Below are positions 6,857-12,517 of a DNA stretch of 17,095 bases, piece after piece. The position numbers and the translations under genes are program-made. Location of the stretch: assembly GCA_043766915.1 (NCBI GenBank), contig JAYUHO010000072.1, positions 1 to 17,095 of the forward strand, written 5' to 3'. The stretch's first letter is position 1. Each line of letters opens with the position of its first letter. Below the pieces are notes generated by a model that ran no database searches, was not told where the DNA came from, and worked only from the letters and a program-made list of their open reading frames with translations. This DNA comes from JANNAT01 sp043766915. GTDB lineage: Bacteria; Pseudomonadota; Alphaproteobacteria; Rhodobacterales; Rhodobacteraceae.

Positions 6857-7399
6857 CTAAATTGCATTCAAAGCGGCCGTCCGGGATGCAAGAAAAGCGT
6901 TCCAGGCGACTTTCTGAAACTTCGTCCGCGGGTTCGGTGCCGTCCCAAGCGGATGAATATAATGAGAGCTTGGCGCCCAATACTCAATGATATCTGTGGT
7001 ATCGAATTCGTAGGGAAAGGCAATCTCCTGGCCGGTATTCAGAGTGCCGTTATGGCTCCAATAGGTTGTGTTGGCAGGAACCCGAAACACATAGCAGTGC
7101 CCGTCGTAACCCCATAACTGTCCTACGGCAGGGGGTTTCGCGGCATTGGCGGGCAACCCGTTTCCTGCGCAGACGCCGAATGTGAAAATCATCCTGCCAC
7201 CTGCTATGGGTGCGTTATTGTTATCAACAAGATATTCCGTTGACCGCGAAGGCGAGATGACAGTTCGATGAACTTCGGCAGGTTGCATTGTGGTGCCATG
7301 AACAAAGTAGGACAAAACGTTGGTCTGCCCCTGCTGCCAATTCATTTTCTGTTGCGTGATCAAAGTGCCCTGAACGCCCTGATATTGGTATGGAGTCAT
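6857..7399 (-). CDS. Orphan protein of unknown function (180 aa)
   Basis: I do not recognise this protein. It has no signal peptide and no membrane segment. It is rich in Asn, Gln, Thr, Tyr and Trp, with many short beta-like stretches (for example GRMIFTFGVCAG, CYVFRVPANTTYW, DIIEYWAPSSHYIHPLG) and two cysteines, which suggests a beta-sandwich or lectin/tail-like fold; this is only an impression. A strong ribosome binding site (GGAGGG, complement of 7407-7412) lies seven bases before the ATG, so it is very likely a true gene. Its sequence and the flanking intergenic DNA look more AT-rich than neighbouring genes, and it stands alone between hairpins, which fits acquisition by transfer. Confidence 0.75.
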   Translation of the reverse strand: MTPYQYQGVQGTLITQQKMNWQQGQTNVLSYFVHGTTMQPAEVHRTVISPSRSTEYLVDNNNAPIAGGRMIFTFGVCAGNGLPANAAKPPAVGQLWGYDGHCYVFRVPANTTYWSHNGTLNTGQEIAFPYEFDTTDIIEYWAPSSHYIHPLGTAPNPRTKFQKVAWNAFLASRTAALNAI

Positions 7400-7535
7400 T
7401 TCACGTCCCTCCGGTTGAATGATTTAGTCTTGAATAGGGCCGAATTTTAGAACGGGTGTCTGGTTGTTAACGTCTGCAGATATTTAATGGACGGTTTGCC
7501 ACACGGTACTGCCGCGGGCGTTGCTTGCTGCCAAT

Positions 7536-7583
7536 TGATGCTCGATAATGATTAAATTGATCCGCTTAAGTTGTCGAGCATTA
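7536..7583. repeat. Inverted repeat upstream of the orphan gene
   Basis: Arms 7536-7548 and 7571-7583 (core ATGCTCGA facing TCGAGCAT) pair over 13 positions counting two G-U pairs, with a 22-base AT-rich loop. It lies 137-184 bases upstream of the orphan start. It could be an operator or an RNA structure. Confidence 0.55.
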
Positions 7584-7724
7584 CATTTGGTCGCGCGTTG
7601 CTGGTGGTTGGCAACCGGCGCAGTGTTAAAAACACCTCTTAAATATTGGCTTGCTCTTGTGTTGTCTCTGTTCGCGGACTGCTGTTGAAGCCAAGTCTGG
7701 ATGCTTCCGCCATTCGACGTTTAC

Positions 7725-7869
7725 GCAAGGTAACACGCACCATCGCCGCGCGTCGCGCTTTGTTGCGGCAAGGGCAGTTCGATTTGGGGCGAGGCGTGCC
7801 AAAGCGCCTGTCTGACGTCAGCCTGACGCCACTGCGGCAACCCGAAGCGGCGCGCGGCACGTTACTTGC
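7725..7869. repeat. Long imperfect inverted repeat (about 145 bp)
   Basis: The left arm (7725-7770) and the reverse complement of the right arm (7833-7869) share GCAAG-(G)-TAAC at the outer ends and a CCGCGCG block. They share GTTGC and GCA at the inner ends; one 27-base alignment gives about 19 identities. The centre (7771-7832) contains the palindrome CTGACGTCAG (7812-7821). It could be a decayed MITE-like element or a chance GC-rich structure. Confidence 0.35.
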
Positions 7870-7879
7870 CATAAGGGTC

Positions 7880-7909
7880 AAAAGCCCCCGGCGCGCAATT
7901 GCCCGCGCC
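7880..7909 (-). terminator. Rho-independent terminator of the DJ-1/reductase operon
   Basis: Read on the minus strand, a GGCGCG...CGCGCC stem (7904-7909 with 7890-7895) with an eight-base loop is followed by GGGGGC and TTTT (complement of 7880-7883). It starts ten bases after the DJ-1 stop codon. The stem is only six pairs and the T-run short, so it may be weak. Confidence 0.5.
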
Positions 7910-7919
7910 CCTCATCGTC

Positions 7920-8597
7920 TCATGCCAACATCTTCACCAACGCCTCGGCTGCCGCTTTGGATGAGGCGGGGTTCTGCCCTGTCACCAGCTTGCCGTCGAT
8001 AACCACATGCGATGCCCAATCAGCCCCCTTGGTGTAGATGCCGCCATTGGCCACCAGCATATCTTCCACCAAAAACGGCACCACATCGGTCAGGCCTGCT
8101 GCGGCCTCTTCGGTGTTGGTGAACCCGGTGACATTGCGGCCCGAAACCAGCGGCTTGCCATTGGCACCCTTGGTGTAGCGAAAGATTGCGGGGGCGTGGC
8201 AGACGGCGGCGATGGGCCGCCCGCCGCTGGCGAAATATTCGATCAGGTGGATGTTGGCAGGGTCTTCGGCCAGATCCCACAGCGGGCCGTGGCCACCGGG
8301 AAAAAAGACGGCGTCAAAGGCGTTCAGGTCGAGATCGGCCAGCTTCACTGTCGCCGCCAGTGCCGCGCGGGCAGTCGCATCGCCTTTAAAGCGGCGGGTG
8401 TCGTCGGTCTGCGCATTGGCGGCATCACTGGTCGGGTCGATGGGGGGCTGACCACCTTTGGGCGAGGCCAGCGTGATCTTTGCCCTTGCATCCGCCATCA
8501 CGTAATAGGGTGCTGCAAACTCTTCCAGCCAGAAGCCGGTCTTTTTGCCGGTATCGCCCAGCTTGTCATGCGAGGTCAGGATCATCAGGATATTCAT
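7920..8597 (-). CDS. DJ-1/PfpI family protein (Hsp31/glyoxalase III-like)
   Basis: A 225-residue cytoplasmic protein of the type 1 glutamine amidotransferase-like superfamily. The nucleophile-elbow cysteine is C133 in AAVCHAPA, preceded by the AVFFPGGHGPLWDL loop. The glutamate pair in GFWLEEFAAPYY (E25/E26) matches the position of the acidic partner in Hsp31/HchA-type members. Such proteins convert methylglyoxal to lactate without glutathione or act as stress chaperones/deglycases. The start overlaps the reductase stop as ATGA, so the two are translationally coupled. A detoxification pair for reactive carbonyls is a reasonable reading. A protease role, once assigned to PfpI proteins, is less likely. 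Confidence 0.9.
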   Translation of the reverse strand: MNILMILTSHDKLGDTGKKTGFWLEEFAAPYYVMADARAKITLASPKGGQPPIDPTSDAANAQTDDTRRFKGDATARAALAATVKLADLDLNAFDAVFFPGGHGPLWDLAEDPANIHLIEYFASGGRPIAAVCHAPAIFRYTKGANGKPLVSGRNVTGFTNTEEAAAGLTDVVPFLVEDMLVANGGIYTKGADWASHVVIDGKLVTGQNPASSKAAAEALVKMLA

Positions 8598-9658
8598 GTA
8601 CGGCTCTCCTTGTTTTCGATCATTTTCGCGGCCCCCACATGGATCACCCGCTTGCCAAAGTTTTCACCGCGCAACAGGCCGATAAACGCGGCCGGGGCGG
8701 CTTCCAGCCCTTCGATCACCTCTTCGACGTACTGCATCTTGCCAGCCGCCAGCCAGTCGCCCATGGCCTTTGCAAACTGCGGATAAAGCGGACCGAAATC
8801 CTGAAAGATGATGAACCCGCGCATCGTCAGCCGCTTTCGCAGGATCTGACCCATCAACCAGCCCAGTCTGTCCGGTCCTGCGGGCAGCTCGGTGGCGTTG
8901 TAGCCCGAGATAAGGCCGCACACCGGAATGCGCGCGGCGGTGTTCAGCAAAGGCACCACAGCGTCAAACACCGCACCGCCGACATTCTCAAAATAAACGT
9001 CAATCCCTTTGGGCGCTGCGGCGGCCAGCTTGGCCACGAAATCTGCAGATTTGTGATCAATACAGGCGTCAAACCCCAGTGTTTTCACCGCATAGGCACA
9101 TTTTTCTGGCCCACCCGCGATGCCCACCGCCCTGCACCCCATCAGCTTGGCAATCTGCCCGACGGTGGCCCCTACCGGCCCGGTTGCTGCGGCCACGCAG
9201 ACGGTTTCACCAGGCTTTGGCATCCCGATCTGCGTCAACCCGGCCCAGGCAGTGAACCCCGGCATTCCCATGATCCCCAGCGCCCACGAGGCGTGTGCCG
9301 GATCGGTGCCAAGCGGCGTCACTCCGGTGCCGTCCGACAAGGCATAATCCTGCCAGCCGTTAAAGCTAAGCACCCAGTCGCCAGCCGCAAAGCCGGCACG
9401 ATGAGAGGTGACAACCTGTGCCACCGTGCCCCCTTCCATCACCGCGCCCACCGCCACCGGGGCGGCATATGATGGCGCGTCGCTCATCCGGCCCCGCATA
9501 TAGGGGTCAAGCGACAGATATTCGGTGCGCAGCAGCATCTGTCCCGGCGCCGGGGATGGCACGGCGGCAGTCTCAAGGCGCAGGGTGTCGGCTGTCGGCT
9601 CGCCCTTTGGTCGGGCGGCCAGCACCAGACGACGATTGAGGGTCAGGGATTGAGGCAT
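8594..9658 (-). CDS. NADP-dependent oxidoreductase, CurA/PTGR-like MDR family
   Basis: A 354-residue zinc-free medium-chain reductase. Family marks are YLSLDPYMRGRM (48-58), GMPGFTAWAGL (131-141), the NADPH-binding AATGPVGATVG (157-167) and the C-terminal GENFGKRVIHVG. Members reduce the double bond of alpha,beta-unsaturated ketones and aldehydes (curcumin reductase, prostaglandin/leukotriene reductases) and so remove lipid-peroxidation products. The frame is open upstream to 9964, but the ATG at 9658 begins the conserved MPQSLTLNRRLVLAARPKG, carries a GGAG (complement of 9665-9668), and lies 17 bases after the LuxR-type gene. It is coupled to the DJ-1 gene by a four-base overlap. The natural substrate is unknown. 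Confidence 0.92.
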   Translation of the reverse strand: MPQSLTLNRRLVLAARPKGEPTADTLRLETAAVPSPAPGQMLLRTEYLSLDPYMRGRMSDAPSYAAPVAVGAVMEGGTVAQVVTSHRAGFAAGDWVLSFNGWQDYALSDGTGVTPLGTDPAHASWALGIMGMPGFTAWAGLTQIGMPKPGETVCVAAATGPVGATVGQIAKLMGCRAVGIAGGPEKCAYAVKTLGFDACIDHKSADFVAKLAAAAPKGIDVYFENVGGAVFDAVVPLLNTAARIPVCGLISGYNATELPAGPDRLGWLMGQILRKRLTMRGFIIFQDFGPLYPQFAKAMGDWLAAGKMQYVEEVIEGLEAAPAAFIGLLRGENFGKRVIHVGAAKMIENKESRT

Positions 9659-9675
9659 CGGTTTCTCCGGTTCAG

Positions 9676-10059
9676 TTACGCAAGACCAAGCGACAGACGC
9701 ACCAGCGCGGGCAGGGATGTGGCCCCTGTCCGCCGCATGATGGCGGCGCGGTGATTTTCGACCGTGCGCTGGCTGATGTTCAGATCGGCGGCGATGTTCT
9801 TGCTGGGGTGTCCTTCCAGTACAAGGGCCATAACCTGTTGCTGGCGCGGGGTCAGGCCAGAGATAACCGAGGATGAGCCCGTCGGCAGACCCGCCATACC
9901 CGTTGTTGACTGTCCGTTCTGCACGGCATGGGAACCAGCGTATGCAGGCAGCCCGCTGACGCACGCACTGCTGTTTTCGGACAATGGCAGGGCCGTATCG
10001 TCGCGAAAGCGATGACTGCGTCCGGCGAATTCCTTGAAATGAGCGATGTCACTCGGCAT
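9676..10059 (-). CDS. LuxR/FixJ-type HTH protein without receiver domain
   Basis: A 127-residue DNA-binding protein. Residues 69-127 form a LuxR-type HTH (LTPRQQQVMALVLEGHPSKN, recognition helix around ISQRTVENHRAAIMRR), closest in style to FixJ-like regulators. The first 65 residues are Ser/Gly/Ala-rich and match no receiver, PAS or ligand-binding domain that I can see. An AAGGAA (complement of 10066-10071) lies seven bases before the ATG. It leads a minus-strand operon with the reductase and DJ-1 genes, which it probably controls. It may be a short stand-alone regulator, like GerE-type proteins, or the remnant of a longer sensor-regulator. It diverges from dps, so the shared region could serve both directions. 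Confidence 0.85.
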   Translation of the reverse strand: MPSDIAHFKEFAGRSHRFRDDTALPLSENSSACVSGLPAYAGSHAVQNGQSTTGMAGLPTGSSSVISGLTPRQQQVMALVLEGHPSKNIAADLNISQRTVENHRAAIMRRTGATSLPALVRLSLGLA

Positions 10060-10104
10060 GGGCGGTTCCTTTCATAACGCGTATCGCAACGGTCACCACG
10101 ATTC

Positions 10105-10114
10105 CTGTCGACAG
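10105..10114. promoter_or_regulatory. Palindrome CTGTCGACAG upstream of the LuxR-type gene
   Basis: A perfect 10-bp palindrome about 45 bases before the LuxR-type start and in the divergent dps control region. It could be an operator, but a palindrome this short can occur by chance. Confidence 0.25.
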
Positions 10115-10162
10115 TGTGTCCTACTCAACCATCGCGGCACTAACCTTGGTCAACCGAGCGTG

Positions 10163-10179
10163 GCCTGAGTAGTTTCCGA
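10163..10179 (+). promoter_or_regulatory. Shared 17-bp promoter-region element, copy 1 (upstream of dps)
   Basis: GCCTGAGTAGTTTCCGA, about 160 bases upstream of dps. It is identical to the element at 10878-10894, and a variant occurs at 14847-14865. All copies point the same way relative to the gene downstream. It also lies upstream of the divergent LuxR-type gene, in the opposite orientation. Confidence 0.5.
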
Positions 10180-10220
10180 CCCTTTCGGCAGTAACCGTCT
10201 GCTTGGTAGGGTAACGCCAA

Positions 10221-10304
10221 CGGATGCCGGGCGGTTCCCCCAGTTCCACGCCCAAAAGCGTCGCCGCGGCCTTTGCCTCCCGTGAGGGTCGCACCCGGCA
10301 TCCG
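10221..10304. repeat. 11-bp inverted repeat in the dps leader
   Basis: CGGATGCCGGG (10221-10231) and its exact complement CCCGGCATCCG (10294-10304) are separated by 62 bases. The right arm ends 37 bases before the dps start. It may form a leader RNA structure or be a two-half operator. Confidence 0.5.
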
Positions 10305-10341
10305 CCACCCGGATTTTCAGCCATCAAAGGATCAACAACCC

Positions 10342-10821
10342 ATGCATCAAACGCACAACACCCTGTCCGAGAACATCCGCACCCAATCCGTCGCGGCTTT
10401 GAACAAACATCTGGCGGCGGCGATTGATCTGCATGGGCAGATCAAGCAGGCGCATTGGAACGTGCGCGGTCCCACATTCATCGCCATTCACAAACTATTC
10501 GATGAGGTAGCTGCCACGGCGCTGGACGCATCAGATCTGCTTGCCGAGCGCGCGGCGGGATTGGGTGGCACTGCGGAAGGCACCATACAGGTTGCCAGCG
10601 CAAAGTCATACCTTGTGCCCTATGCGGTTGGCGTGGCCGATGAGGCAAAGCACGTCTTTGCGGTCTCCGCCGCTTTGGCAGCCTTTGGTCAGTCCATCCG
10701 CGAGGCGGCGGTCTTGTCAACGACGCAAGGCGATGTGACCACGGCGGATCTTTTCACCGAAATCTCACGGGGGATCGACCAGCAGCTGTGGTTCGTCGAA
10801 TCCCACCGTGTGCCCGCCTAG
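10342..10821 (+). CDS. dps: Dps family DNA-protecting ferritin-like protein
   Basis: A 159-residue protein that assembles into dodecamers, oxidises and stores iron with hydrogen peroxide and so protects DNA. The ferroxidase ligands are complete and spaced as in E. coli Dps (H51, H63, D67, D78, E82): here H38, H50, D54, D65 and E69, in QAHWNVRGP, IHKLFDEV and DLLAER. The frame is open from 10273, but the ATG at 10342 gives the usual Dps length and has an AAAGGA at 10326-10331. The N-terminal tail is short with few basic residues, so direct DNA binding may be weak. It lies in a long control region with an inverted repeat and the shared element. The baeRF-like gene follows after about 160 bases with its own copy of that element. 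Confidence 0.95.
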   Translation: MHQTHNTLSENIRTQSVAALNKHLAAAIDLHGQIKQAHWNVRGPTFIAIHKLFDEVAATALDASDLLAERAAGLGGTAEGTIQVASAKSYLVPYAVGVADEAKHVFAVSAALAAFGQSIREAAVLSTTQGDVTTADLFTEISRGIDQQLWFVESHRVPA

Positions 10822-10825
10822 CGTT

Positions 10826-10842
10826 CAGCGACTGCGTCGCTG
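10826..10842 (+). terminator. Short hairpin after dps
   Basis: CAGCGAC and GTCGCTG pair over seven positions with a TGC loop, four bases after the dps stop. No T-run follows, so terminator function is doubtful. It may simply protect the mRNA end. Confidence 0.3.
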
Positions 10843-10877
10843 TCGGCCCGGACGGAACCAAAACTGATCCGTTCCAC

Positions 10878-10894
10878 GCCTGAGTAGTTTCCGA
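10878..10894 (+). promoter_or_regulatory. Shared 17-bp promoter-region element, copy 2
   Basis: GCCTGAGTAGTTTCCGA, identical to copy 1 upstream of dps and about 90 bases before the start of the baeRF-like gene. Just upstream is GGAAC...GTTCC (10854-10875), an inverted pair with TGATCC inside it. Without copies from other genomes its role as promoter or operator is open. Confidence 0.5.
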
Positions 10895-10985
10895 GGCTAC
10901 CCGCCCGGTGCAGACGCCGATACCCTGTCGTCAGCCCGTGTGCCAAACGGTGCGGGCTGATCCACAGTCATTGAAGGCCATGCAA

Positions 10986-11411
10986 ATGCCGTCCAAAGCC
11001 GCGTCAAACGCCATCGTTGTCATCGACCACGCAAGCGCGAACGTGTTTCGCACCCAGCCCGCACGGGCCGGGGCGTCGGCCAATGAAATCGCCCCGGATG
11101 CGCCGCAGCATTTTCGCCATCAGATCGACCGCGAAGAACAGGACGCCGACCGCGAAGAGACATATCCGCAGGCCATGGCTTTCTTTGAACAAATCGCGGC
11201 GGCATGCAAAGCGGCAGAGCGCATCGTGCTGATCGGGCGCGGTAAGGGCCAAAGCAATGAGGCGCATCATCTTAACAGTTATCTTGCGTCGCATCATCCC
11301 GATGTGGCGGCGCGGGTGCTGCCGATCCTGACGGCAGACCTGTCGCATATCACCGACGGAGAACTGATCAAACTCGGCCATCACGCGCTGCATCCGGCAG
11401 CGTCTGGCTAA
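10986..11411 (+). CDS. 'Translational machinery protein' / baeRF-like (eRF1 domain-like) protein
   Basis: A 141-residue cytoplasmic protein. It begins with a beta strand IVVIDHASANVFRTQ, has a charged His-rich middle (PQHFRHQIDREEQDADRE), then the block YPQAMAFFEQIAAACKAAER, the strand IVLIGRGKGQ, and the end SHITDGELIKLGHHAL. This layout matches small proteins annotated as translational machinery protein or host-attachment type, related to bacterial eRF1-like (baeRF) folds, thought to act at stressed ribosomes. Two ATGs are close (10980 and 10986); GAAGG at 10973-10977 suits 10986 (eight bases) better than 10980 (two bases). It follows dps in the same direction and shares its upstream element, suggesting joint stress control. 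Family recognition is from pattern memory, function inferred. Confidence 0.65.
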   Translation: MPSKAASNAIVVIDHASANVFRTQPARAGASANEIAPDAPQHFRHQIDREEQDADREETYPQAMAFFEQIAAACKAAERIVLIGRGKGQSNEAHHLNSYLASHHPDVAARVLPILTADLSHITDGELIKLGHHALHPAASG

Positions 11412-11872
11412 GATAACAAGCCGCCCTGCGCGCCCAAAGGTGCATCACGACCAAGCAATTGACGCTTCTCAATCTTGCGCGAGCGATGTGCAATGGCCGG
11501 CCGGGTCTGCTGTTCGAGGCAGCGGTCGCGGATTGTGCGGCCAGTTTTGCCCCGGCGCATTTCGCCGATGTCAGGGGCAATGCCTTTCTTGCGTATAACC
11601 GGCAGGAATAGCTGCGATGTCAGTCGCCAGTGTTGTCTGTGACCGTTCGCAGGGTGCATGGGACGATTGCGCCAATCCAGTGGCCGAACGCAGCCGGGCT
11701 GTGCAGGTTGGCCGGTGAAGATTGGCGCGGCGGCGCGGTGCAAAGGTTCGGGTCGGTCCGTCGCAGCGTCTTGACCGTGACGGTCCCGTGGCCGCAGTAT
11801 CGGCGACAGATCGCCCGCTGCCGGACATAGTGGCGACGCTGCTGATCCCGCTTTCGTCGGACGGAAACCCGA
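11412..11872. other. Gene-poor region with possible decayed coding sequence
   Basis: About 460 bases between two genes that converge here. No intact gene with a good start was found. Two plus-strand stretches (11459-11611 and 11719-11890) have coding-like codon use but no normal start codon, and they lie in different frames. Minus-strand open frames here are Arg/Ser-rich and look like shadows. Confidence 0.5.
11459..11611 (+). pseudogene. Possible gene remnant or small TTG-start ORF (50 aa)
   Basis: From a TTG at 11459 to a TAG at 11611 the plus frame reads as a typical alphaproteobacterial protein (for example LTLLNLARAMCNGRPGLLFE and ending FADVRGNAFLAYNRQE), with hydrophobic/acidic alternation. 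The frame opens at a TAA at 11414 with no ATG or GTG and no ribosome binding site. It could be the broken end of a longer lost gene. No family is recognised. Confidence 0.25.
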
Positions 11873-11890
11873 TTAATCCTTACTCTCAAA
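11719..11890 (+). pseudogene. Possible PAS_5-like gene remnant (C-terminal end)
   Basis: A plus-strand stretch without a start codon, opened by a TGA at 11716. Its latter half (RPLPDIVATLLIPLSSDGNP) resembles the C-terminal strand of alphaproteobacterial PAS_5 (DUF1457-like) proteins, which end in a block like LLPLSDDG-x-x-VD. The stop at 11888-11890 lies inside the 3' end of the convergent gene. Nothing like the rest of a PAS_5 protein is intact upstream, so if real it is decayed. This rests on a short motif and could be chance. Confidence 0.2.
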
Positions 11891-12334
11891 GCCCTTAGGG
11901 ATCAGGCGGATGTCGTCAATTTGCAGACCTGCGTCTTGCAGCAAATCCTCTGCCATTGCATCTGCGTTGGGTCCGACTTGCGAAAGCTGGTGCCAGATCG
12001 CACGAACGGCGGGTGCAATCCGGGGTTCGGTGACGGCACGGGCGGTATGCAGCCAGATCACAAGGCCGTCGCTGCTGTCGTACTCACGCTGTTTGCGCAG
12101 GGCCGCGATTTTGGTTTCTGACGTGGTTGCAAATCGTGCTACTGCGGCGGGCTTCCAATTCATCAAATCATGCAGGTTCAGCCCCGTCGAAAGATGAAAG
12201 GCGGCCCAGAACTGCGCTGTGGCGGCATAGCTGTCTAAAACATGCGGCTTTGCGGCAACCAGTTTGTCTGACAGGGCCTGAGCCTCGTCAACCAGCGCGG
12301 CCGTGGCCTTTTCTTGCTTCCAGGTGTTGAACAT
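11873..12334 (-). CDS. Conserved-looking helical protein of unknown function (153 aa)
   Basis: A soluble, mainly alpha-helical protein without signal peptide or membrane segment. Notable parts are an N-terminal helix KQEKATAALVDEAQALSDKL, an aromatic patch AATAQFWAAFHLSTGLNLHD, the segment SSDGLVIWLHTARAVTEPRI and a C-terminal DAGLQIDDIRLIPKGF. A strong AGGAGG ribosome binding site (complement of 12339-12344) lies just before the ATG, so the gene is real. It follows the FUSC-type gene in the same direction after about 180 bases and may be transcribed with it. No known family was recognised. A phasin or a small regulatory partner would be guesses. Confidence 0.75.
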   Translation of the reverse strand: MFNTWKQEKATAALVDEAQALSDKLVAAKPHVLDSYAATAQFWAAFHLSTGLNLHDLMNWKPAAVARFATTSETKIAALRKQREYDSSDGLVIWLHTARAVTEPRIAPAVRAIWHQLSQVGPNADAMAEDLLQDAGLQIDDIRLIPKGFESKD

Positions 12335-12359
12335 CGTGTCCTCCTGCGGTTTTTATGGG

Positions 12360-12473
12360 TCAGAACGCCAGAGAGGAAAACAGGCATTTTGAACAGGGGC
12401 CATAGCACGGGTGGTGGTGGGCGGTGAACCGGGCAATCAGCGTGGTTTGCAAAAGCTTTGCGGCCTTTCGCAT
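12360..12473 (-). CDS. Possible His/Cys-rich micropeptide (37 aa)
   Basis: A short frame in the gap between the FUSC-type gene and the unknown helical protein. It starts with an amphipathic basic stretch (MRKAAKLLQTTLIARF) and contains a possible metal-binding cluster (HHHPCYGPCSKC). No ribosome binding site is visible before the ATG, and the frame is part of a longer shadow frame of the FUSC-type gene. It is listed only because of the His/Cys cluster. Confidence 0.2.
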   Translation of the reverse strand: MRKAAKLLQTTLIARFTAHHHPCYGPCSKCLFSSLAF

Positions 12474-12517
12474 CGCGCGACCGTGTTTGCGGCATGTGTC
12501 GAACCGCCCGGCGCCAA

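Larger units (their letters stand above)
7400..7919. other. Long intergenic region between orphan gene and DJ-1 gene
   Basis: About 520 bases. Open frames exist on both strands but give Arg/Ser-rich translations without any recognisable family, and none has a good start. The left part (7430-7640) is AT-richer and holds an inverted repeat at 7536-7583. The right part (7725-7869) forms a long imperfect inverted repeat. A likely terminator for the DJ-1 operon is at the right end (7880-7909). Confidence 0.6.

Noticed and set aside
8480..9472. Plus-strand ORF of 330 aa over the reductase/DJ-1 region
   Set aside because: Antisense to two clearly recognisable coupled genes; the His/Arg/Pro-rich translation is typical of a shadow frame.
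10854..10875. GGAAC and CGTT near the second shared element, considered as an EcfG general-stress promoter
   Set aside because: The spacing is 11 bases instead of the 16-17 needed, and no correctly spaced pair was found upstream of dps either.
11620..11889. Minus-strand ORFs of 85-111 aa between the baeRF-like gene and the unknown helical protein
   Set aside because: Arg/Ser/Thr-rich translations without a ribosome binding site or family pattern; likely chance frames.
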